Shown here: in pieces, positions 11,090-24,181 of the stretch
How positions within the stretch are numbered: position 1 is the first letter of the stretch
Layout of the letters: each line of letters starts with the position of its first letter
Assembly: GCA_015680905.1 (NCBI GenBank)
Contig: CM027385.1
Span: 21,768,501 to 21,832,500 of the forward strand
Length of the DNA stretch: 64,000 nucleotides
Direction of reading: 5' to 3'
From: Coptis chinensis
Taxonomy: Eukaryota > Streptophyta > Magnoliopsida > Ranunculales > Ranunculaceae
Notes under the pieces: model-generated
Database searches by the model: none
The model's input: the letters and a program-made list of their open reading frames with translations, nothing else
What the model was told of the DNA's origin: nothing
Position numbers and translations under genes: made by a program

Positions 11090-11706
11090 GCACTACATAT
11101 TATTGTATATTTGAGATAAGATGTCTTACTATGATCATATTCATTTCAGTTAAATTGTAGTACGCTCTCTAAAGTGAACTTATATAGTGGAGTACATATG
11201 AGATAAGATGTCTTAATATGATCATGTTTAGTTCAAATAAACTGTAGTAAACTCCCAAAAGTGAACTGATATAGTGTTGTACTTGGGAGATAAGATGTCT
11301 TAATATGATCATGTTCGATTCGGTGTAATCAGAGTAGTACAATCTTCTCTAAAGTGGGCATATATAGTGTCGTAATTGGGAGATAAGATGTCTTGAGATG
11401 GTCAAGTTCAGTTCAGGTAAACAGTAGTATGTTGTCTAAAGTGGACTAATATAGTTTCGTACTTGAGAGATAAGATGTCTTGATATAATCAAGTTCAATT
11501 CAGGTAAACAGTAGTATGGTGTCTAAAGTGTTCTAATATAGTGTCGTACCTTGGAGATAAGATGTCGTAATATGGTCTTGTTCAGGTCAGGTAAAGTGTA
11601 GTAAGGTGGACTTATATAGTGTCCTAGTTGGGATATAAGATGTCTTAATAAGATCATATTTAGTTCAGTTAAACTGTAGTACGCTCTCTAAAGTGAATTT
11701 ATATAG
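11090..11706. repeat. 87-bp tandem array upstream of the 11.7-kb gene
   Basis: Seven degenerate units each begin with GAGATAAGATGTCTTA, at 11113, 11200, 11287, 11380, 11467, 11554 and about 11631, giving a period of 87 bp (77-93). Each unit also carries an ATGATCATGTTCAGTTCAG block, a GTAGTACGCTCTCTAAAGTG block and TTATATAGTGTCGTAC. The last unit ends only about 30 bp before the ATG at 11733, so the array occupies the promoter position of the next gene. Confidence 0.9.
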
Positions 11707-11732
11707 AAGTGTTTCGAGTTTTTTTTTTAGCC

Positions 11733-14700
11733 ATGGTCACTAAAGCATATCAAAGTCTAGAGGAATTATACCATGATGGTGATTATGAAAAGACTATAGA
11801 TAGGAAATATTGTAGAAAGAAAGCTCACTATTGGTGGAAAAGTCATGTCGAGATGGGCACATTTGATGAGTACTAGATTATTGGCAAGAGACCAGAAGCA
11901 GTTGTGGCTATATGTAACAATAGTGGATACCTTTATTTCCGTAGTTACCATCCCCAGACCCCTCACTGTCCGGATCTAGAGACTTTGGCCCATTTGATGG
12001 AGATTTTCGTGGTGACAATTAACAAGTTGTACAACTTCAAGCTCAATATGGAGGCGGTGGTGAAACGAGAATTTCACAAGTTAGTTTCTGACATAGACTT
12101 GCTCAGGAATTGGTGTTTCGATGTAAACTTCATGGCTAGGTATCTATATGAGATGGGATGCGACTGTAAAACCGTGGCGATTGTAGGATGGTTCACAGCT
12201 ATTCCAAAGCCTCATAATATTCCTTTCAAGTTCAAGAAGCACTGGATAAAGCATGAGAGTCTCAAAGAGGTCGTCAAACAGAGCTGGGAAGAATGCCTCG
12301 AGGATGTGCCTATAAGAAAAGTCATGAAAAAACTCAAAAGGTTGAAGGAAGCTCTAAAAACATGGAGCTAGGAAACTTTCGGGGATTTGAGCAAAAAGAA
12401 AAAGAGAGTGACAGAGGATCTGGAAAGGATAATGAAGGAGCAAGAGGAGGACCCTTTTAATGTCCAGCTACAAGAAAGGGAACGGAATAAAGAAGAGGAA
12501 CTAAATGGCATTTTGGACACAGAAGCGGCACAATGGTGGCAAAAAGCTAGAGTTAGTGAGGCCTTTGAAGGGGACAGGAACACAGCTTACTTCCATGCTC
12601 TTCACAAGCTGCGAATGAATAAAGCCTTGATCCTGGAAATTCAGAAAGGCAATGGAACCATCCTTAAGCAGCAACAAGACATCAAGCAGCACATCGTCTC
12701 AGTGTTTGAAGCCAAGTACAAGTCGCAAATAGTCATACCCAATGTTGGACTGATGGAACTCATATCGAAGCTTGTGATTGACGAGGATAATGCAAATCTC
12801 TCAGAAATCCCTACCTTCACAGAGATCAAGCATGCTGTGTTTAACATGGACGCTAATAGCTCACTAGGTCCGGATGGATTTCAAGGTGCATTTTACCAAA
12901 CTTTTTGGGATATAGTGGGACTGGATGTCAGCAAAGCCATTATCTCTTTCTTCAAAGACAACAAGCTGCCGCAGGGTATGAACTCAAATTTTTTGGTGCT
13001 CTTACCAAAGGTAACTAATGCCAAAGCTGTAAATCATTATAGACCATTATGTTTGAGTAATTTCCTTTTTAAGATTATTACAAAAATCTTGTCTATAAGG
13101 GTTAATCTAATGGCAACCAAGTTGATCAGTTGTGAACAGCTCGGCTTTATCAAAGGCAGGAATAGCTCCACGGGCATCTGTTTAGCGTCAGAAATGATGA
13201 ATGAGCTTGAGCACCATCGAAGGGGGGGGGGTAACATTGGGCTGAAGCTGGACATAGCGCACGCGTTTGACACTCTTAGCTGGGAGTTCCTTGCCGAGGT
13301 TATGAAGAGATTTGGCTTCTCCAAAAAGTGGTGTGATTGGATTGAGACAATTCTCAGCAGTGCAAAGCTATCGGTTATGATAAATGGAGGACCATGTGGG
13401 TTCTTCGTGGCTGGAAGAGGGTTGAGGCAGGGGGACCCCCTGTCCCCGTTCCTTTTCGACTTGGCGGAAGATGTTCTCAGTAGGAGAATAAACCACTGTT
13501 TTCAAGTGGGCCTCGTGAAGCAGATGGTGACCATCGGAGATACTCCTGGGCCTACTCATCTTCTTTTTACAGACGATCTCTTTCTGTTTGCAAATGGTGA
13601 CATCCGAGGGCTCGGAGGAAATTTTGAAGGTGGCACTTTCGAATATCGATAAAATAGCGGGACAATTCTTTAACACCGCAAAAAGCAAAATCTTTCTAGG
13701 GAATATGATAGGTGTTAAGAAAAGGAAAGTAGAGGAGCTCTTGGATATCAAAGAAGGAGAGCTCCTGGAGCTTTATCTTGGAGTTCCACTTTTTAAAGGC
13801 AGAGTTACAAGTAGATGTATCCAACCTCTAGTTGATAGAATCAAAAGGAAAGCTTCTGGGTGGGCAGGCAGGTTGTTATCTTTTCAAAGGAGAGTGATCA
13901 TGGCACAGGCTATCCTCTCAAGTATACCGATACACAACATGTCAGTGTATAAATGGCCCAAGAAAAACATCAAGGACGGAGAAGCGGCCATAAGGAATTT
14001 TATATGGTCAGGGGATCCTACGAAGAGACGAATGATCACTCTTAAGTGGGAAAGTGTTTGTAAACCCAAGGATGAAGGGGGGCTTGGAATACGAAGGTTG
14101 GAGGAGCTGAACAAGGCGCTACTCATCAAGTTAGCATGGTGCTTCTTAAACAAACAAAATGATTGGAGTACCTTCATGAACAGGAAATTCACTAAAAAGG
14201 ATGGAAGCTACCTCACTTATCACAAGCCATCATCGGTTTGGCCAGGCCTTCGGGGTGCTCTACAAGAAGTAAAACCTTTCATTGGATGGATCATCGGCAA
14301 AGGCGACAAGGTGGATCTATGGAGAGATAATTGGGCAGGGCAATCGGTCATGGGGCTGCTCCTCGAGGTGAACTGGTCTGGTTTCAAGGCAAAGGTCACA
14401 GATGTTATAGAAGACAATAAATGGAAGTTCCCAGAGGCAGTAGCTGAAGTATTCACTCGTTTGGGCATAGACTTGTCTTCCATCCCACAACCTAGTGGGG
14501 AAGAGGATATTCGTATTTGGAAACCAGAAATAGATGGAACTTTCACGGTTCAGTCCGCGTTTGAAGCTATTAGATGGAAGAAGAACAAGATCTCCTGGCA
14601 TAGGAAGCTTTGGGCAGTGCATTTACACCCCAGAATAGCTTGTATTGCATGGAAGCTTTTGCACATGGCGGTACCAACAGATGACAGGGTGAAAAAGGTA

Positions 14701-16227
14701 GGGGTAAATCTTGCTTCACGATGTCACTTCTGCCATCAAGAGGAGGAAACCGCTCAACACATGTTATGGGACTGCAGCAAGGCTCGAGAAATTTGGGCAT
14801 GGGCAGCAGACTTGTTCGAACTGAATATTCGGGATCATAGCTTTAAAGCTTTACAGAGAATAGCAAAAGGGAGAAGCTCTATCGTTCAAGACTTGTGGAA
14901 CGCGGCCATTGTCCACATTATGGTGCAGGTATGGAAAACTCGGGACCGAGAGCACTTCGGGGACATACCTGTCCGCTTGAGTTTCATTACGAAAGAAGTG
15001 CTGAAGGGGATCAAGGTTTGGGCTGGCTGTCACAAGGCGAAAAACACAATGACATGCAAAATTTAGCATTCTTGATAGGTTTTGGGCGTACATGTGAAAA
15101 GCGCACGGCCTGTTGATCCAAGAAGTGCACCGGGTCACTCCGATTGGGCAATGTCATAAAATGCAACACCGATGGATCTGCATTGTGGAGTTCCTAGTAA
15201 GGGCGGGCTGGTATGGTATGCGGGAATAAGGAGTTAGCGTGGTTGGGGTTACTGTGGGTGCGGGTGCGGTCGGGTAGACAGCTATCATGCCGAATGCACA
15301 GCCATAGTCATGGCAGCCGAGAAAGCGGTAGAGATGGATTGGGGTTGCATATGGATTGAAGCCGACTCAGAAGCTGCTGTAAAAGCATTCAATGGTGAAG
15401 CAATCCCATGGAGGTTTCGAGCGAGATGGAAGCGAGCAATTGCCCGTTTACAACACTAGAAGTTATCACATGTCTGGAGAGAATGCAACTTTAGCGCGGA
15501 TGCAGCAGCAAGGAAGGGATCCACTTTATTGAAGGATACCTCAGTATGGTACTCTAGTAGACCAGATTTTGTCTCTAAGATAGAATGTCCCTTTAGAACA
15601 TATTATCGTTTTGGTTGATAAAGTATGTAACTTGTATTGTCTTTGACAATTCCTTCTTTAATAAATTTCCTTACTTGCGTGCAAAAAAAAAAGTAAAACC
15701 GTGTTTTACAGCAATGCAAAAAAGGCCAAAGAAATGAGGTTTATTCTATACCCAAGCATGGTTTATGCGCTTAAGTTCCTGGGAGAATTTGAAAGTACAA
15801 AGGACTATGATGTTTCCGAAAAACCACCACGCTCGGAAGCACTGCCATTTCCACTACCATGCCAAGTATCAGTGGATAGACAAGGAAAAAAGGTAATAAA
15901 TATGGCTTTGAAATATATAATAGTATTTGATACATAAGGAAAGGAAAAGTTATTGTTGCCTATTTATGTTGTATGTTATGTGCAATAAATCTGAGTTCAA
16001 ATCCTGTGTAGTTGAAAAGAAACTATGACAAAGCTATGACAGATTCTGAGGACATTGAATGGAAGGCGTATCTACTCTCAAAACGACCACGAGTAGGAAT
16101 GGGTGGAAGTGGTCATAAGTGCTATGTGCTTGCAAAGCCAAAGGATCCATGCATCACATATACACTGCCATGTGGATCTCTTGAAGCTGACTTCTACGAC
16201 GAAGACGAATATGGTGATTTGGAGTAA
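11733..16227 (+). pseudogene. Unidentified two-exon gene split by a LINE
   Basis: I do not recognise the family. The reading starts at ATG 11733 (MVTKAYQSLEELYHDGDYEK) and runs to 12176, where a LINE is inserted. It resumes in the same frame after the second target duplication at 15693 (FYSNAKKAKEMRFILYP) and ends exon 1 at about 15892 before a GT. A 120-bp intron with TAG acceptor precedes exon 2 at 16013 (LKRNYDKAMTDSEDIEW), which ends with an acidic tail DFYDEDEYGDLE and stop at 16225-16227. Without the LINE the product would be about 260 residues. A TAG at 11874-11876 also interrupts codon 48. The protein is charged, with several Trp/Tyr/Cys residues and no signal peptide or membrane segment. 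The exact reading-frame match across the LINE supports a real gene that died recently. Confidence 0.7.
12177..15692 (+). mobile_element. 5'-truncated LINE (L1-type, reverse transcriptase plus RNase H), insertion 1
   Basis: Flanked by an 11-bp target duplication GTAAAACCGTG (12166-12176 and 15693-15703) and ending in A10. The 5' end lies in the linker between endonuclease and reverse transcriptase, so the first ORF and endonuclease were lost on insertion. Visible parts: RT fingers and palm (SSLGPDGFQGAFYQTFWDIV near 12850; RPLCLSNFLFKIITKILS; GLRQGDPLSPFLFDLAED), catalytic box LLFTDDLFLF near 13560 (FTDD instead of the usual YADD/FADD), thumb, zf-RVT zinc finger (CHFCHQEEETAQHMLWDC near 14730), then RNase H (CNTDGSA near 15150; AECTAIVMAAEKAVE; IEADSEAAV; NFSADAAA). 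Stops (for example at 12369-12371 and 15064-15066) and frame changes show it is dead. The ORF ends near 15619, followed by a short 3' UTR. Confidence 0.93.
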
Positions 16228-16849
16228 TTTTTATGAGGAAAGTTTTGGAGTTTCAAACTTGTTTTATATGACCCTTTTGTTGTGATGAAAGTGAATACTA
16301 GTATTGATAAATTTTAGTAAATTATATGGTAGAAGTTGATAGTTTTAATTTGTCGAAAGTGAGAACCCAAAACAGACCAAAATACGGCGCTTTCCATATT
16401 TAAAGTACACCAAAATAAACAAGAGTTCCGAATAAACAAACAAATCCATGACACACCACATGAACAACTTCAATAAATGTCACCAGGCATGGAAGTCAAC
16501 CTGCAGTCTAGAGGATCTTTGGCTATCGTATTTTCGATGAAGAACCCAGGCGGCCAAATTGTAAGAGATATCAAATAAGTAGTCTCGACATAGGAACATA
16601 ATTACTCACGATAATTGGTATATGATATACGTGACACTTAAATATATTTTTAAAGATAAAAGGAAGATTTTTCCAAAGCTAGGAAGGGGTCGACACAGCC
16701 GTTACTGATTGAGTAATAAACAAACTAGCATCCTGCATAAAAATTGTGCAGAACTCAGCAGGTAACTATGATATCTTACAACAGTCACACTACTGAAGTG
16801 GCAGACTTTTAATCCAAAATTAGAGTATAAATTAGTGTTTGGAACATAT
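16228..16849. other. No recognisable gene
   Basis: AT-rich spacer between two convergent gene remnants. Nothing was recognised. Confidence 0.4.
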
Positions 16850-19800
16850 TTAAACAACCATTTCCACCTCAGCAGCAGCAGCAGTTGGTGCATTTTCAAC
16901 TTCAGATATACCCTTGACTGTTGGAGTTTTTTCTCTCGCATCAAAGTCCAAAGACCGAGCAACTTTCCTCATACAGTACTCTTCGTCGATCATGCCACAC
17001 TCCAACAAGTCCTTTGCTATTCTTTTCCTGATATACTTTCACCTCTTTGATTGAAAGACTGGTGGCAAATTTCTGAGTAGGCAGTCAGCAAAGGCAAGTG
17101 TGTATGCACCACAGCTGGTGTCGTCGTCCTGTTTGGCACATTCGGCAAACTCCAATTTCCACTGGCGACCCAGTTTTGCCATGTCTATACACGCACTATC
17201 GGAGCTAAGAAGTGCGTAAGGGAGCATCGTCAACAACTTTGTCAAACAAGGTGCGAGGTCCAGAGCCCAAACGGCACCATCTTTCGGCTTCTCCAATGAG
17301 TTGTAGATTTGAACAGTCCACATGACAAAGTTAACGACGATGAGGATCCAATGCACTCCTTCAACATTCACCGTCATCATCAACCCACGGCAGTTTCTCA
17401 AGTCTGGCCTCGAACTGTCATGCTGAACCAGTTCGATGATACGGGTCTTTAAATTACCCATAATTTGTAGTCTCGCTGCACAAAGCTTATCTTCTACGGG
17501 CATCTGCTGGTCTTCTAAAATAGTGGCCAATCTATTGTACAAATCACACAAATAATGCTGTCATTACAATAATAAAATTAAATTAAATTAATCATTATAC
17601 TGAATAAAATAAGGAAAGAATAAATCATTATAGAGTTCTGTAGAATAAAAAACCGCCGAAACGTGTGAAATTACCGAGAACCACAACTCTGCAACTATGA
17701 TGTACAAATTCTCCATTCCATAAGGCTGAGCTACGGAAGTGTACCACCAGCCTAGTAAGCACATGTACGAGTCAAGTACCTCGAACCCAAAAACAATATT
17801 AATAATCAACATCAAGTATATGTAGAAGAAGTACTTTAATAGACAGAGACATACCACATCATTAAGCCATCCTCCCCGAATAGTCCATAGAAGGCTGCGA
17901 TGTCAATTTGAAACCCACTCCCATATCGTCTAACAATGTTAGAGTGATTGTTTTCATCATTGTCGTGCTTATTCCATAATATGGAACTTGTACATTCGAG
18001 GTATGCAATTCCGTCAGGTCATCTCCAACACTTTTCCGACTAGCAACACCACGAGCCCTATCTAGCAATCCCACTCCCTTATTGAAAACACCAAAAATTA
18101 GATCTTTTCAAATATCAGCCACTTCAACCTCGAGTTCACTCCTTATATATTGAGTAAATATTCGTTGCCGCGATCCCTGTGCCATATCTTCTTTCATCAT
18201 AGAAGTAGCCACAGAATATTCTCCCTTTCCTTCATCAACAATCAGGAGGCAACCTTCCACCCCATTCTTAGAAAGTCTATCACCACGATCATCCACAATA
18301 GATGTCTCACAAGCATCCCGTGGTCGAAAGGAATGAAGTCAGAAGGCATCTATGATGTCACACATCAGGAACATAATGTCCCACTAAAATAATTACCTTT
18401 CAATCCATATTTAGAAGATAACTTAAGAGTAATTTGGGAGGTTATTAAAATAAAGGGTCCGTACAATAAAATAATATACCTTGACTACATTTTCCCCTTC
18501 TACAGGAGCAGTTGGTGCAATATGAATTTCTGCAATAGTGCTCCCACAAGCAGATTTATGTTCAGAAATAGCACCTTCTACGCGATTACCACCACCCCTG
18601 AACACTCACAGCAGGCATACAACATAATTATGCGGCTTGTATCCCCAATCCCTTGAAAATAGTAGCCTAAAAAAACAAAATAATAACCTATAGACACGAC
18701 AATATTTAAAAAAAAATAATTAATAGTGAAGCACAAGCATCGGTATTACCATATCAAATGCAAAATCATCAATGTATTGTTCGTTAGGATCAAATTCTAG
18801 TCCCCCACCTTCTAAGTTGTCCTCACAAATTGGAATTAATTCAACTTCACCATCACCATCACTTGGAGTCACACACGGACAACCTAAATAAACAAACTTT
18901 ATATAAGCTCGAAAAGTAGATATGATGTCTCAAAGAAGCCACATAAAGTCCCACTCATATACAAAGCATTTAATCTCCACTAAGAAGCTAAATAAGTCAT
19001 AGGGACACATTTAAATTTCAATTACCTTGGGCCTTCACGACATCCACAGCCAAAATTCGTGCAATTTCATTACATAAATTTTCCTCTAGATGAGTCTTTT
19101 CCCCATCGATACCCGCTGTCTCAATCTTAGGAAGCGTCTTCTCATTACCGACTGCCTCTATTTGCAATTGCTGATTCCTTGACACATATGATTGGTAGAC
19201 TTCCATGTCACTCATGCCCCTTCAAGTGTTCACCGACCTAACAGCCGGCTCAAGTTGACTCTGCTTTCGATTATAACACTTGTTAAATTCTTCACCCGAA
19301 ACATCTTTCAAGTCAAGTCTTCTCCTTTATCAATAACATCGGTGACTCCCCGACAAATGCGGCTTTAGATACTTGTTGAACAACCCATCCATTTGTTTAG
19401 GGGGATAGGGTTAATATATTGCCGATCTCCATAACAAATAGGTGGGGCTCAATAACACCTTGGGGTTGTGAGTCTCTTGAATGACCTTCACCGCACAACA
19501 CTAGAGGGAGAGGGAGATATAGTTCTTGAATTTGTATCCTAACAATTTTGCAATAACTTTTGCCATAACAAATTAAAAAATGCATACTACTTCGATTGGG
19601 TACTTGGTTGTCGGTGCTATGACCCGCTTCATACTCCTTCAAATGCCATACAAATCATTATTTAGATAAAACCCACAAAGTGAGGAGGTTATTTTTTCAT
19701 ATTCAGCCACTGAGGCATCTAAGGTCGGTGCAAATAAACTCAAATAACGATCTTTTTTTTTTTCATTGCAGCCACTAGGGCCAGCGACTCACCACATGTG

Positions 19801-21880
19801 CTAACGATGACATTCTCTTGTTTGCAGCAACCTCCTCCTCCAATTGTTGATTGTTGATCAGTCTTTCCAGGTTAAGCGGCGTTTCTGTGTATTCAATAGG
19901 GTTCTGTTCATCTTCCTCAATGACTGATAAAGGATCTGCTTCATTTCCCCCAACACGCTGGGGAATAACTCCAGTTTCTCCAGCCTGGGATTTAGCACTA
20001 TGTTTGTGTTTGGGGTACTTAGAAAGACGTAAGCTGTTGGACAAGGTATAGTTTGAGGAATCCTGGAGTTGTTCAGACACAGCTTTTCTCTTCCTCCCAT
20101 AAGTTAAGGGGAGCGCAGCACTTACTCTAAGGGGGGCCGACGATCGTGTTGCCCTTCCAACGGCCGGCCGGTGCACCACCTGTCACTTCTCGTGTTATAG
20201 TAGTAGGGAACTTTTTTTCTTGGAGGGGTACGTTCTTTCATCTTTGGAAGTTGGGTGGTTTCCTAGTGGAAGGTCGAGGTGTTTTTTTTTTTAACAACGA
20301 TAGCTTGTTTCTCTTTAACAGGGGTTCATTGTTTCTTCCTGACAGCTTCTACTTTGACAACCTTTCTTTGGGGAACAGACTCACATCTTGTACGTTTCCT
20401 AGTATGCACTTTTTTGGACCCACCTTCACTACTAACAACTTGTTCTCCCTCTTCATCTTCTTCCTTGTCACTATCTAGTTCCTCTTCCACCGTAGTCAGT
20501 TCTCTTCTCACATACCTATTTGCTCGGCCGTGGGCAAGACTGAGGATCTCCTCTACATTCTTTTTAATCACCTAAAATGAAACAATTTAGATGTCAAAAT
20601 AGTAGACCAACATGTCTAATTTGAATTGAAAAATGAGTAGAATATAATAACCCCTCATAGTTATACCAATAACGTATCCAGCTCCAACTTTCTTCTTTAC
20701 GCCAGGAGATCGTAATCCTTAGACATATCTCGCAACTCTCGCTGTCATAACAAAACATGAAAATCATAAAACAAGCTGCTCTCGAAAAAGTATACATAAC
20801 ACAGTATAACACTGTGAATGGTTAGGCAAAGAGATACAAACCTCCAAAGCAGATCTGACCACTTCCTTATTCCTAATGTCCTTTGGAATATCTAGGCGAT
20901 CGAGAACCACAACATCCACTCTTCCCCTCTTAGTCAGCTTTGATTCCCACCCAATGGCCCAACAACTCTGTCCAGGAAGTTTCACCCACCCTTTAAACCG
21001 TGGGAAGTTGAAAGGATCCAACCGTCTTGCCCCCAGCGACAGAACATGGAGGAATACCCAGAGGTTGAACGCTAGGACACAACCGTGGAGGGTCCCAGTA
21101 TAAGGGCGGGTAGGAAATGCCACAAAGTGGGCATTCATCTTCTCATCACAAATACTCAACTTCTATATATACCGGTGGGGTAAAGATAACCCCAAGGAAA
21201 AGAATCAAACTTCTCCAAATCAGCAACAATGTCAACCCACTGGACTTTGACCCCTTTCGACCCAATCGGGATCAGGAAAGCACCAAGACAGAAAAGCCTA
21301 TTAAGGCGGTGGATATCATCACCGTGTTTTGGATCGGTTAGGGCATTATCCTTGGATCCTTGGATGTCTCTCTAGCCTTGAGAATCTCTTCACATTTAAT
21401 TTGACCACGTGTGGTGAAACACGAGCTTTCTGTTAAGGGGAAAATACCTCGTCCGGAAATCACTCGGCTCGTTCTCGTTCATTTCATAATACCAGCTAGG
21501 TGGACGTTGGGTCAAAAGCCCAGTTAGCAGTGCCATATCCGACAACTTGAATGAGATGTACTTGCCACCAATTGTGAAAGTTCCTGGAACGATTCTCATT
21601 TTCAACAACTCTGAAACCAATTTGGGGTGGCTAAAATGATTGTACGCAGCTTTTTTAGGATCCTTATAGTCCACAGTCCCATCAACCATCAGAAGAAAAC
21701 CAAATAGAGAAGTTTGAAAATGTTCTCTTTCATCATTATCAAATAAATCAAATACCTGCTCTCGAAGTTTTCTAGGACAGCATCGGGAAGTAATCCTTAC
21801 TCCAGGTCCTGCTGGATGTTCAACTTTCTTGCCCTTCCTCTTGGAACTACTGCTTGTTTCATGACATTTTTTAGCAAATT
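16850..21880 (-). pseudogene. DUF1985-Ulp1 (C48) peptidase gene, copy A, decayed
   Basis: Ulp1/SENP-type cysteine peptidases cleave SUMO; the DUF1985-linked forms are a transposon-associated plant family. N-terminal DUF1985 lies at about 21860-20800 (RCCPRKLREQVFDLF; FKLSDMALLTGLL; DDIHRLNRLFCLGAFLIP; KFDSFPWGY; YTGTLHGCVLAFNLWVF). A variable charged linker follows (20571-18900), then a pre-catalytic exon (18296-17870) ending GGWLNDVV. The peptidase exon is at 17551-17040: VEGVHWILIVVN with the catalytic His, IYNSLE where Asp is expected (Asn here), AKQDDDTSCGAYTLAF with the Gln and nucleophile Cys. The C-terminus reaches the stop at 16850-16852 (AAAEVEMVV). It shares exon structure with copy B. 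At least one stop (after EVEVADI) and frame changes in DUF1985 mark it as a pseudogene. Start codon not determined. Confidence 0.85.
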
Positions 21881-24180
21881 AAGACAACATCACTAATAAG
21901 TAGACAACAAAAACTTTGAAACATCCTAGAGAGCCGCAGGGCGATTAATTCTACGATTCTTTCGCTAAATCATACATCAAAACAAAGGAATTCCTCATCA
22001 ACTGGTTACATTATCAAACATATATCCCTTATTACAATATCGCTAAACTGAAACAAAGATGAAATCCTAGAAAAGGAAACCAAATATTACCCTTATTTTA
22101 ATGTATTTATTTTTAATCTTATCATTTGTGCAATTTTCATTGTGCAATAGTTCAACTCAACATTGTGAATCATCTTGAACCAATTCATTTCCAGATATAA
22201 AAACACAACTTTTAGGGTTACGCATTGTAGCGGGGATCCTAAAAAAAGTCGCGACAAAAATTGAGCAAAGTTATGGCGATAACAGATAGATTGCTCAAAC
22301 CCTTGCTTAAATTAGAGGAAGGATTAAGGAAGGGAAAGTAATGAAAATGTTGAGTATTTCATCTTAATTTGGGATGAGAACTTAGATGTCGAGTTTAAAA
22401 GGTTTGGATTCAGAGGCTTAGAAGTGAACTTCAGTTGAAATTGAGCAAATTCTAGTTTACAAAACTTCCCCAAAATCGCAAAAATTAAGTGCTCTGCTAC
22501 ACCGCATGCACTATATGTGAAATGGTGGGCGTTACCCGATTGACCACGGTCCGCGTGAAATTAGATTTCCGAAGTGCCATATAGGTGGATGTGTACAACC
22601 GAAAGTACACGTGTCTTAATCCTAGACGATCCAAAAAGTTGATTATAAATAGCTTCATCCAACCGTTGCAAATAACTTCCGACATGTATCATCTTTGGCA
22701 CTTCAAGTACTTTCTCGAGAGGATTGCTTGTTATTTGTGATATGCCTAACAATCGGAATCCATCACATGTAGCTTCTTTACGGTGAGAGTACATAAATTG
22801 GCTCTCAATAGCTGAGTGTCCAAGTTGATCACATACACGAAATTCAACCCGTGGGTGAACGAAACATGTACTTCTCAATTTTAAACTTCGTGAAGATAGC
22901 GACAATGAACAAATGGCTAAGCAACTAATGCAGAAATTAAACTTCTTAATAAGCTAGTTCAGACCAATAGCTCAACCAAGTTCAATTATTAAATAATTAC
23001 TAATCCATGAAGGAAGTAAAACTTTCACACAACCAACCAATTTTTTCATGCTCTTTATACTTGATAAACTAAAATTTATCATTGTTAACATTTCAAATAT
23101 CAAATTCTTCGTGCTCTTTATACTTGATAAAATTCGAAGTGAAGAATGACACTCAATAACTCAAAATTTTCTCTTACTCACCCCTAAAACTTAAACTTAA
23201 TCAAACTCATGAATTTTAAGGGAAATTACCTTCATTTTTGCAAAATTAACGTGCTCTTATGAATTTTAAGGGAAATTACCTTCACCACTAGATGTAGCAT
23301 ACTGCTATTAAACTACTAGATGTAGCATACTACTATTAAACTATTGGATGTAGCATACTCCCATTAAATTACTATATTGGATTTAATAAGTTTTGCGAGC
23401 GATGGCAAAGTGATAGAGCTATATTGGAATAAGAGTCTTTTAGAGATGTACAAAGTGTATTTATAAGTTTTAGATTTGGCTATTTGATTTGAACATATGA
23501 TCTCCCAACTACTATAGACATTATCACAAAAAATGGCTAATTGTGGACTGTTCATTTTCACCATTTATAAACTATGTTATTCGCAAGTTACATTAAACTT
23601 TTTAATTATTTTGATTAGTTGTGACAATGTTTTAAATAGTTAGGAGATCATATCTACAAAAACTTAGCCTAATCTAAAAATTCTAGATACCTTAACAATT
23701 GTGAGTTTGTTTACATGTTTTAACCCATACAATAAATATTAACTTACATGTACATGGTAATTTAATCGATTTGATGTCGCGTTCCAATTAAAATTGTTAT
23801 CGCTTCTTGCAGTTGCCTTGTTCAAATGATCGCCTTCAATTTGAAAATTTTCAACAAAACATTGCATAATTGTCAATAATGTATGTTTTAATTATCTAAT
23901 AAAATTCATATTTGTATAGTGTTAGTGGTGATGCTAGGAGAATTGAAACATTATTGTATTGTCTTTAGTTGAAGAACTTTAACAATTGTTGAGACGTTCT
24001 AGAAAGTGAAATCTGTCGGTGTAGGCAATGGCCTAACCTGAATACTAAAGGTGTACCACATTCACAAACTAAAACCATATAACACCGGTTTAGTGGCGTT
24101 GTTTGGCTACTACTCCTCCATTAAGCTGTTTAGTGTCATAATATAGACCCTGAAAACAGTTAATGATTTAACCCTCAAAG
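21881..24180. other. Mostly no recognisable gene
   Basis: Upstream of copy A. A minus-strand open frame at 22561-22905 (114 codons, starting MSLSSRSLKLRSTCFVHPRV) has fairly protein-like composition but matches nothing I recognise. The rest is AT-rich with short direct repeats, for example GTGCTCTTTATACTTGATAA near 23050 and again near 23112. Confidence 0.35.
23285..23370. repeat. Three copies of a 30-bp repeat
   Basis: ACTAGATGTAGCATACTGCT followed by ATTAAACT recurs three times in tandem with one or two changes per copy. Non-coding minisatellite. Confidence 0.75.
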
Positions 24181-24181
24181 A

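Noticed and set aside
11090-11706. Idea that the 87-bp array is the promoter of the LINE
   Set aside because: The LINE starts at 12177 by its target duplication, inside the gene, so the array belongs to the interrupted gene or its surroundings.
12368-14800. Several antisense open frames over the LINE
   Set aside because: Shadows of the reverse-transcriptase coding strand with no motifs of their own.
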